Shown here: positions 25,223 through 32,570 of the stretch, piece after piece
Layout of the letters: each line of letters starts with the position of its first letter
Numbering within the stretch: the stretch's first letter is position 1
NCBI GenBank assembly: GCA_019637695.1
Contig: JAHBVG010000058.1
Span: 1 to 41,790 of the forward strand
DNA from: Caldilineaceae bacterium
GTDB lineage: Bacteria > Chloroflexota > Anaerolineae > Caldilineales > Caldilineaceae
Reading direction: 5' to 3'
Length of the DNA: 41,790 nucleotides
Notes under the pieces: model-generated
The model's input: the letters and a program-made list of their open reading frames with translations, nothing else
What the model was told of the DNA's origin: nothing
The model's database searches: none
Translations under genes and position numbers: made by a program

Positions 25223-28200
25223 TTGCGATGGTATTTTCCGTGGATGGCCGGGGCGCTGCTGGCGCTGCTAGTTGTGGGCGCAGTAGAAGCGCAGCCATCC
25301 GTTGTTCAGTGGCAAGCAGTGAATCGAGGACTGAACCCCCACGCTTCGATCACCACGCTTGTCGTCAATCCTCAGGATCCACAGCAGCTTTTCGTGGGTC
25401 TTTACAGCGACCAGGCGCTTTACGCCAGCGCCGATGGCGGTGAAAGCTGGCAGCAGGCGGGAGATCCCGCCGTCCCACAGGCCGTCTTCTCGCTCCACTT
25501 TGACCCACTCGCCCCTGACATTTTATGGATCGGCTCGGCCGACGGTCTTTACGCTGCCACGTCGGATGCGATCTTCGAGAAACGTCCCTGGCAACGGGCC
25601 GCAGGATGGCCGCTTGCCCGCGCTGTCTTTGCGCTCCACGCCGCCGCCGATGGAACGCTCTATGCCGCCGGCGCTGATCCATCCCCGTGGCGAAAGGATG
25701 AGACACAGGGATGGCAGCCGCTGGCGTCGCTGGGTGAGGATCCTCTGGCGATCCTCGCGTTGACCACCTCCGGGGATCGTCTGCTGGCTGGCACGGACGG
25801 CGCCGGCCTTTTCACCAGCGACGATGGCGGGCAGTCCTGGCAGCAAGCGACTGCCATCGGTCAAACCTTTGTCGCTGCGCTGTGGACCGCGCCGTGGGAT
25901 GATGCGTTGATCCTGGCGCGTACACGCGCCGGTCTCTTCCGCTCTGTGGATGGCGCGCAGAGCTGGCAGATTGTGGATGCAGATCTGCCATCCCGCGTGG
26001 ACGCCATCTCTGGCATTGCCGCTGAGGAGATCCTCTACCTGGGGCTGAGCAGTGGCGAGATCCTTCGCAGCCAGGATCGAGGGCGCACATGGCGACGTTG
26101 GGGCGAAGGGATTGGCCGCCCAGGTATGTTTCACCATCTCCATTGGGTAGCTGAGACGTCCACCTTCTGGGCAAGCACCCAAAACGGCCTCTTTACCAGC
26201 CAGGATCAGGGCCGTACCTGGCGGCCCATCGCCGGTATCGGCGCCGTCCATACAAATGCGCTGATGCAGACGCCCGACGGTCTCCTTTACGCAGGGCACG
26301 AGGAGGGCGTCTCTGTCTCGTACGATGGTGGGGCAAGTTGGCAGCCGCGCTCAGTCGGGCTCGCATCCCATACTGTGCTGGCCCTGGCGTATGATCCGCA
26401 CGATCCTCGTTTGCTCTACGCCGCCACCGCGGGGAACGGTCTCTACCTCAGCGAGGATAGGGGCGAGCGGTGGCGCCATCTGGCCTGGGAGAATCACCGC
26501 ATCCCCGGTTTTTCGCTCGATCCACACCATCCCAACCGCATCTATGTGCGCATGGCCTATGAGCGTATCTACCGCAGCGACGACCGCGGGGAGACGTGGT
26601 TCCCAGGTTGGGGCGGTATGGAGACGACTACAGAACTGCTTTCCTTTGTACTCAGCCCGCGCCAGACCGATCTGCTCTACGCAGGGGGTAGCGTCGACGC
26701 CTTCCGCAGCGAGGATGGGGCGCGTCACTGGCAGCGGATCGGCGCGGATCTGGCCGGGCAAACGATCTTTACCCTGATCATCGATCCCGATGATGCCGAT
26801 ACCCTCTATGCTGGCGCCACCAAGGGTCTTTATCGCAGCCAGGATGGGGGCGTTACCTGGCAGGTGTGGGGAGAAGGGCTGACGGATATGAGCATTACCG
26901 CGCTGGTCTTCGATCCTGAGCAGCTAGATCGGCTCTATGTGGGGGTCAAGTATAAAGGCGTCTACGCCAGCGTGGATGGCGGCGCGCATTGGCAACCGCT
27001 CATGGGCATGGACGGGGTGAGTGTCCACCAACTGCTGGTGGATCAAGAAGGCCGCTGGCTTTTTGCTGTCACCGACCGCGGATTCTTGCGGATGGCGCTG
27101 GACGCTGATTTGCACAACGTTCAGCGCCGAGACGCAGAGAGTGGCGGCGGAACATTTCGCCGCGCCGCCGCGCCGCCGCGCTATGCCATGCATACCCTGG
27201 CCGCAGACGAGCGGACACTGCCGCTGGTGGAGGCCGCTGGTTTTGACGCGGTGGTTCAGCTTTTCGCCTGGTGGGAGATCGAGCCAACCCAGGGCCAGTT
27301 CATCTGGCAGGCCGCGGATGAAGCTGTGGCCGGGGCCGAGTATTACGGACTCAACCTCGTCGTTCGCCTGGACAAACACCCCACCTGGGCCAACGCCGAT
27401 CCGTTGACGCCGGGCGCGCCGCCGGTGGATCTGGCCGAATATGATCGATGGGTGCGGCGCGTGGCCGCCCGCTATCAGGGGCGCGTCGCCGCCTACATCA
27501 TCTGGAACGAACCCAATCTGGCCGAGGAATGGTCGGATCTGCCGCCGGATCCCGCCGCCTATGTAGAAGTGCTGCGCGTGGGCTATCAGGCCGTCAAAGA
27601 GACCGATCCCAATGCCCTTGTTATCAGCGCCGGGCTGGCCCCTACCAATACCCAAAATGAAGAGGCCATGGACGACCGTCTCTTTCTGGCCGCCATGTAC
27701 GAAGCGGGCGCGGCAGCCTATTTTGATCGACTGGGCGCCCATCCTTACGGGTTTGGCTATCCGCCGGACGATCCGCGCGGCGCGCACGATGGGCTGAACC
27801 TGGCCCGACTTGAGGATCTGCGTGAGATCATGTTGGATCATGGCGATGAGCGACCAGTCTGGATCACCGAGATGGGGTGGACGATCCAGGGCAACGAGCA
27901 TTCGGCCTGGCAAGAGGTGACGCGCGACCAACAGGCGGAGTATCTCACCGCCGCGCTGGCGCTGATCCGTGGCGACTGGCCGTGGGTAGAACTGATCACC
28001 ATTTGGAATCTGGGCGGGGAAAGCAGCCCAGATTGGGGCGGCTATAGCCTGCTCGAAGAGGACGGCGCGCTGCGTCCGGCCTATCGCGCTTTGCAGGGCT
28101 ATGGGCAACGACAGCCGCGTCCGCGCCAACCGCAACAGACGAGAGCGCCCTCGCCCCAGCGCTATCAAGTCCTGGCCGAGGATGCCGTCATTCACCTGGG

Positions 28201-28570
28201 GGACAAACGCTTAGGCGCACCCTGGGTCCCCCTGCATCAAGATCGCAACCCGTCCCCGTTCTGGCGCGGGATCGTCTATATCGATGATCCTGGCGATGAA
28301 CCCTGGCAGTTGACCCTGCGCATTATGCAGAGCAACTTTTGGTCGAACCGGGTTTGGGTCAACGGCCAGCCCTTGCCCGAACCCTTCCCCCTAGAGGATT
28401 TCAGCAAAAGTTGGGTTTCGTTCACCGTTCCCGTCCCCGCGCCCTTGCTTCGGCCTGGCCCCAACGAGATCCGCGTGGTCATCGGCCACGCCTTGCCGCT
28501 GATCCAGGACAAAGGCTTTGGCTATGACAAGTTGCAGATCAAAGATATTGTCCTATGGCAGGCTGATTAG
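25223..28570 (+). CDS. secreted Asp-box propeller protein with clan-A glycosidase-like domain
   Basis: A 1115-residue exported protein. The preferred start is TTG 25223 (MRWYFPWMAG), with GGGAG at 25209-25213; TTG 25202 is the alternative. A signal peptide ends around VEA-QPS. About 600 residues with eleven Asp-box motifs follow (SADGGESW, SDDGGQSW, SVDGAQSW, SQDRGRTW, SQDQGRTW, SYDGGASW, SEDRGERW, SDDRGETW, SEDGARHW, SQDGGVTW, SVDGGAHW), enough for a tandem propeller of the GH74/sortilin type. From about residue 650 a TIM barrel carries the acid/base in WNEPN (E763) and the nucleophile in ITEMGW (E883), the GH5/GH39-like pattern. A C-terminal beta-sandwich follows (VWVNGQPLPEPFP). It probably degrades an extracellular glycan. 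Family and linkage are not assignable by eye. Confidence 0.85.
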   Translation: MRWYFPWMAGALLALLVVGAVEAQPSVVQWQAVNRGLNPHASITTLVVNPQDPQQLFVGLYSDQALYASADGGESWQQAGDPAVPQAVFSLHFDPLAPDILWIGSADGLYAATSDAIFEKRPWQRAAGWPLARAVFALHAAADGTLYAAGADPSPWRKDETQGWQPLASLGEDPLAILALTTSGDRLLAGTDGAGLFTSDDGGQSWQQATAIGQTFVAALWTAPWDDALILARTRAGLFRSVDGAQSWQIVDADLPSRVDAISGIAAEEILYLGLSSGEILRSQDRGRTWRRWGEGIGRPGMFHHLHWVAETSTFWASTQNGLFTSQDQGRTWRPIAGIGAVHTNALMQTPDGLLYAGHEEGVSVSYDGGASWQPRSVGLASHTVLALAYDPHDPRLLYAATAGNGLYLSEDRGERWRHLAWENHRIPGFSLDPHHPNRIYVRMAYERIYRSDDRGETWFPGWGGMETTTELLSFVLSPRQTDLLYAGGSVDAFRSEDGARHWQRIGADLAGQTIFTLIIDPDDADTLYAGATKGLYRSQDGGVTWQVWGEGLTDMSITALVFDPEQLDRLYVGVKYKGVYASVDGGAHWQPLMGMDGVSVHQLLVDQEGRWLFAVTDRGFLRMALDADLHNVQRRDAESGGGTFRRAAAPPRYAMHTLAADERTLPLVEAAGFDAVVQLFAWWEIEPTQGQFIWQAADEAVAGAEYYGLNLVVRLDKHPTWANADPLTPGAPPVDLAEYDRWVRRVAARYQGRVAAYIIWNEPNLAEEWSDLPPDPAAYVEVLRVGYQAVKETDPNALVISAGLAPTNTQNEEAMDDRLFLAAMYEAGAAAYFDRLGAHPYGFGYPPDDPRGAHDGLNLARLEDLREIMLDHGDERPVWITEMGWTIQGNEHSAWQEVTRDQQAEYLTAALALIRGDWPWVELITIWNLGGESSPDWGGYSLLEEDGALRPAYRALQGYGQRQPRPRQPQQTRAPSPQRYQVLAEDAVIHLGDKRLGAPWVPLHQDRNPSPFWRGIVYIDDPGDEPWQLTLRIMQSNFWSNRVWVNGQPLPEPFPLEDFSKSWVSFTVPVPAPLLRPGPNEIRVVIGHALPLIQDKGFGYDKLQIKDIVLWQAD

Positions 28571-28606
28571 GGAGTTGTTCAACTGCGGGTGCAGTAGGGG
28601 CAGGCC

Positions 28607-28648
28607 AAGTGCCGGGGACTTATCTCCGCGCTGCGAAGTCCCCCACTT
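28607..28648. repeat. palindromic repeat, family 2 (copy 2)
   Basis: The left arm AAGTGCCGGGGACTTATC (28607-28624) is identical to that at 12464-12481. The right arm GAAGTCCCCCACTT (28635-28648) pairs imperfectly, with two bases missing against the left arm. It lies 37 bp after the glycosidase stop and could also act as a transcript end. Confidence 0.7.
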
Positions 28649-28688
28649 TTACGCCCAGCGTGAAATGAACCCTTCAACTGCGCAAGGG

Positions 28689-28718
28689 TTGCACGATCCT
28701 TGAGAGAAGAACGATAAT
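28689..28718 (+). promoter_or_regulatory. probable promoter of the M3 peptidase operon
   Basis: TTGCAC (28689-28694), an 18-base spacer and GATAAT (28713-28718) resemble a sigma-70 promoter. It would start transcription near 28725, shortly before the ribosome site GAAAGGA of the gene at 28762. Confidence 0.55.
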
Positions 28719-28761
28719 GTGGTGAGTTGTACAATCCAAACCCAATAAAGAAAGGAATGAA

Positions 28762-30567
28762 ATGCAAGCCAATACCGTTCTTCTGCGCAAGGATGCGCCG
28801 GTCGAGAGTCAATGGGATGTGGATCATGTTTTCCCCTCGTGGCAGGCGTGGGAAGCTGAATTCGAGGCTGTCAAAGGCGCGTTGCCGCAGGTGGCGTCGT
28901 TCGAGGGCCGTTTAGGCGAAGGGCCAGAGGTGCTGGCCGATTGGTTGGAGATGATGAGCCAGGTATGGCGGCGCGTCATGCGCCTGCGGCTCTATCCTTA
29001 CATGCACACGGTAGTCAATACCAACGATACTCAAGCCAAAGGCAACCTGGGGCAGACAATGGGACTGGTGGCGCAGTTGCAGGCAGCCAGCGCCTACGGC
29101 GATCCCGAAATGTTAGCGCTTGGCAATCAGTTACTCGTTTGGGCTAAGGAAAATGACCGGCTGGCGATCTATGCGCACCATTTTGATAATCTACTGCGCC
29201 AGCAGAAGCATGTCCGCTCGCCTGAAATTGAGGCAATTCTAGGACGCCTGCAAGAGTCTTTTAGCGCTCCTTTCCAGACGTATAGCGAACTGACGAATGC
29301 TGATCTGGACCTGGGTGAAGCGGAAGATAGCAGTGGCAAACGCTATCCTACCACCCAATCCAATATTGGCATGCACGTGCAGAGTCCTGACCGCACACGG
29401 CGGCGCACAGCCTGGGAACGCTACAGCGACGCTTATGTGCGCATGAAAAACACGCTGGCCAGCAACTACATTGCCCACGTCAAACAGGCAGTCTTTATGG
29501 CGCGGGAGCGGGGCTATAATTCTGTTCTGGAGTCGATGCTGGTTCCCCACAACATCCCGTTGGAGGTTTTCCATAACCTGCTGGCAACCTTCCAGCGCCA
29601 TTTGCCTACCTGGCACCGTTATTGGGAGGTCAAGCGGCGGGCGCTGGGCGTGGAGACGATCCACCCTTATGATATCTGGGCGCCGCTGGTGCAAGATCCG
29701 CCCAAAGTTGAATACAAACAGGCAGTGGATTGGCTCGTAACCTCGCTGGCGCCGCTGGGCGAGGAATACACTTCCACGTTGCGCCGCGCCTGCCTTGAGG
29801 AACGCTGGGTGGATTGGGCGCCAAACGCCGAAAAGCGGCAGGGAGCGCAGTCGCTGCCTGCCAGCAACACCCATCCCTTCCTCTGGCTTAGTTACGACGA
29901 CAGCCTGAGCGGGGCCAGTACGCTTGCGCACGAGGCGGGTCATTCGCTGCATAGCTACCTTAGCGACCGCAATCAACCCGAAGTCTACGCCTATTACAAT
30001 ATGTCCGCAGCGGAGACAGCCTCAAACTTCAACCAGGCCATGCTGCGCGCTTACCTTGCCAATGAGAAAGCTGGCGACGAGCGTTTCCAGTTAGCCTCTA
30101 TCGACGAGGCGATGGACAACTTCCACCGTTACTTTTTCATCATGCCCACGCTGGCCCGCTTTGAGCTGGCCGTCTACACCCGCGCCGAGGAAGGCAAGCC
30201 GCTCACCGTCGACTTTTTCAACAACACCATGGCCGATCTCTTTGCCGAGGGCTACGGCGAAACCATGACCGACGACCGCACGCGCACAGCCAGCACCTGG
30301 TCACAATTCTTGCACCTCTACATGCCCTACTACACCTTCCAATACGCTGTGGGGATCAGCGCGGCGCACGATATTTCCGCCCGTATCCTGGCTGGGGATG
30401 CGGAGGCGGCGCAGCGCTATCTTGGTTTCCTGAGCGCGGGCAGTTCGCGCTACCCCGTTCCCCTCTTCGCTGGCGCGGGCGTTGATCTCACCAGTGCCGA
30501 ACCGGTGGAACGCACCTTTGCCGTACTCGACGCCATTGTGGATCGGCTGGCAACGTTGGCAGGGTAG
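28762..30567 (+). CDS. pepF: M3 family oligoendopeptidase F
   Basis: A 601-residue zinc peptidase of the PepF type, the usual length. ATG 28762 is preceded by GAAAGGA. The zinc motif HEAGH (H390, E391, H394) is followed by E418 in AAETASNFNQ, the third ligand position of M3 peptidases. Other family features are YDDSLSGASTLAHE and, near the C-terminus, the substrate-binding stretch YYTFQYAVGISAA. There is no signal peptide: the enzyme hydrolyses short peptides in the cytoplasm. It leads a two-gene operon with the unrecognised gene at 30610 (42-bp gap). Confidence 0.93.
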   Translation: MQANTVLLRKDAPVESQWDVDHVFPSWQAWEAEFEAVKGALPQVASFEGRLGEGPEVLADWLEMMSQVWRRVMRLRLYPYMHTVVNTNDTQAKGNLGQTMGLVAQLQAASAYGDPEMLALGNQLLVWAKENDRLAIYAHHFDNLLRQQKHVRSPEIEAILGRLQESFSAPFQTYSELTNADLDLGEAEDSSGKRYPTTQSNIGMHVQSPDRTRRRTAWERYSDAYVRMKNTLASNYIAHVKQAVFMARERGYNSVLESMLVPHNIPLEVFHNLLATFQRHLPTWHRYWEVKRRALGVETIHPYDIWAPLVQDPPKVEYKQAVDWLVTSLAPLGEEYTSTLRRACLEERWVDWAPNAEKRQGAQSLPASNTHPFLWLSYDDSLSGASTLAHEAGHSLHSYLSDRNQPEVYAYYNMSAAETASNFNQAMLRAYLANEKAGDERFQLASIDEAMDNFHRYFFIMPTLARFELAVYTRAEEGKPLTVDFFNNTMADLFAEGYGETMTDDRTRTASTWSQFLHLYMPYYTFQYAVGISAAHDISARILAGDAEAAQRYLGFLSAGSSRYPVPLFAGAGVDLTSAEPVERTFAVLDAIVDRLATLAG

Positions 30568-30609
30568 AGAGTCAACCCATGATTGTGGGTCCACCAAAGG
30601 AGATTGTCG

Positions 30610-32364
30610 ATGATTACGATTAGCACACCGATGCCTGCGCCACACTGGGCGCTGCTCGAACGTGAACTGCTGCGCACACAGAGTGACGCCGTTCGCGCCT
30701 TTTTCGACCATTATTTTGACGAGCGCGGTTATCTGCTCTGTGTTCCACGCTGGGGAGGCAATGACGGCCCAGATGACGCCGCCGAAAATCTGCTCAACTG
30801 GACGCTGCTCCACGCCATGGGGGGAGCGGACGAGGTACTCGATCTCTTCAAACTGGGCTGGGATGGGCATCTGCGCCAGTACACTGAAGCCAAGACCGTG
30901 GACGTGCCATTTGCCCGCGATGGCATGTACTATAAAGAGTTCCCGGTAATGTTCGATTGGTTCCATCACAGCGAGGCCATGTCACCCTTCTATCTGCAAG
31001 GGCTTTCCGATCCTTTCGAGCGCAAGTACCAGCAGCGCACGCGGCGCTACGCTGGTCTCTATATGAACGAGGACCCGCAGGCGCAGAATTACGACCCCCA
31101 ACACAAGATCATCCGCAGTATGTTTAACGGCAGCCGCGGGCCGCTCTTGCGCAAAGCCACCGGCGTGGATTGGGCAGGCGATCCCGTTGAAATCGAGGGG
31201 AGATTCTCTCCGCTGCATGGCGAACGCACCTACAAAGAGATGATCGCTCATTTCAAAGATTACAACGATGTGGTGGGCGACAATCCGCTCAATCTCTGCG
31301 CCACCACACTCGCCCTCAACGCCTTTATGCTAGATCACGAACCCAAATATCGCGATTGGGCGCTGGAGTACATCGACGCCTGGGTGGAGCGGACAGCGGC
31401 CAACGGCGGCGTGATCCCTACCAACGTTGGGCTGGATGGCGTCATCGGCAGTGATGCAGGCGGGCGGTGGTTTGGCGGCGTCTATGGCTGGGGATTCACG
31501 GTGATCGTGCCGCAGACCGGAGCGATTGCCCACCGCACCTATTGGCATGTGCGCGGCTTGTACGGTTTCGGCAACGCCTTGCTGCTCGCTGGCGATCAGA
31601 AGTATGTGGATTGCTGGCGCGGGGTGCTTGATCAATTCAACGCCAATGCGCGCGAGATCGACGGAAAGTTGATGTATCCGCAAAGTTACGGCGATTACTT
31701 TGGTGAGCCGGATTGGATGAATTTCAAGCCCACGCCCTTCGATTCGGGCGCGTTGGAGGTCTACTATTGGTCAATGGATCGCAGGGATCTGGCGCGCGTG
31801 GCCGACGATCCGTGGGTGCAATTCTTAGAGGGGGAGAACCCAGATCATCCGGTGCAGGCGTTACAGGCAGCGTTGGACGAGGTGCGCCACAAGATCAGCC
31901 TGATGCACGCCGACACCACCACGCCCGACACCCGTCTCTCCGATGATATGAACCACATTAACCCGGCCACCACCGAAGCGTTGACCCAACTCATGCTTGG
32001 CGGCATCCCCACTGGGCGGTCTGGCTGTCCGCTGCATTGCCGGCTACGCTACTTCGATCCTGTGCGGCGGCGGGCCGGCCTGCCCGAAGATGTGGGCGCG
32101 CTTGTCGAAACCATGAGCGCCGACGAAGTCGTGGTGACGCTGGTGAACCTCAGCCCGCTCCGCGAGCGAATTGTGATTGTGCAGGGCGGCGCCTATGCCG
32201 AGCATCAGCTAGAGAGCGTCACGGTTGCCGGTGAAACGGTCGCAGCGGAACATCCCCACTTCACCGTCCGCCTTGCGCCTGGTTGTGGAAGCCGGTTGAC
32301 CATCAGAACCAGTCGCTATGTCAACCAACCGACCTTTGCCTTCCCGTGGGCTGTTCCGCTGTAG
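30610..32364 (+). CDS. unrecognised protein, likely alpha/alpha-barrel plus C-terminal beta domain
   Basis: A 584-residue protein I cannot assign to a family. ATG 30610 follows AAAGGAG. The first ~430 residues look like alternating helices of an (alpha/alpha)6 barrel, with aromatic and acidic residues in conserved-looking loops (CVPRWGGNDGPDDAAENLLNW, MFDWFHHSEAM, WFGGVYGWGFTV). The last ~80 residues look like a beta-sandwich (VVVTLVNLSPLRERIVIV), as in many glycoside hydrolases and polysaccharide lyases. No signal peptide. It follows the M3 peptidase gene closely. A cytoplasmic carbohydrate-active enzyme is my best guess from fold and neighbourhood, at low certainty. Confidence 0.8.
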   Translation: MITISTPMPAPHWALLERELLRTQSDAVRAFFDHYFDERGYLLCVPRWGGNDGPDDAAENLLNWTLLHAMGGADEVLDLFKLGWDGHLRQYTEAKTVDVPFARDGMYYKEFPVMFDWFHHSEAMSPFYLQGLSDPFERKYQQRTRRYAGLYMNEDPQAQNYDPQHKIIRSMFNGSRGPLLRKATGVDWAGDPVEIEGRFSPLHGERTYKEMIAHFKDYNDVVGDNPLNLCATTLALNAFMLDHEPKYRDWALEYIDAWVERTAANGGVIPTNVGLDGVIGSDAGGRWFGGVYGWGFTVIVPQTGAIAHRTYWHVRGLYGFGNALLLAGDQKYVDCWRGVLDQFNANAREIDGKLMYPQSYGDYFGEPDWMNFKPTPFDSGALEVYYWSMDRRDLARVADDPWVQFLEGENPDHPVQALQAALDEVRHKISLMHADTTTPDTRLSDDMNHINPATTEALTQLMLGGIPTGRSGCPLHCRLRYFDPVRRRAGLPEDVGALVETMSADEVVVTLVNLSPLRERIVIVQGGAYAEHQLESVTVAGETVAAEHPHFTVRLAPGCGSRLTIRTSRYVNQPTFAFPWAVPL

Positions 32365-32391
32365 CGCACCTTAAATTCGCGATTCAGGCTC

Positions 32392-32431
32392 CCACCGGGT
32401 CACGGACCCGGTGGTGGGCCGGTCACGGCCC
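32392..32431. repeat. REP-like double palindrome, family 1 (copy 3)
   Basis: CCACCGGGTC-ACG-GACCCGGTGG (32392-32414) is a perfect 10-bp stem with a 3-base loop, followed by GGGCCG-GTCA-CGGCCC (32416-32431). It lies between the convergent genes ending at 32364 and 32571, where it may help end both transcripts. I see nothing else in the 206-bp gap. Confidence 0.78.
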
Positions 32432-32570
32432 GTTCCAGAGCCTATGAAATTGTGACTGCTGAATTTGATAGAACTGGCAGTTCACCACACAGGATGGTCG
32501 GAGCGAATTGCGCAAATTGGATCTATCATTTTAGCGATGTCGCAACACTATCCACAATCCAATATCCTCC

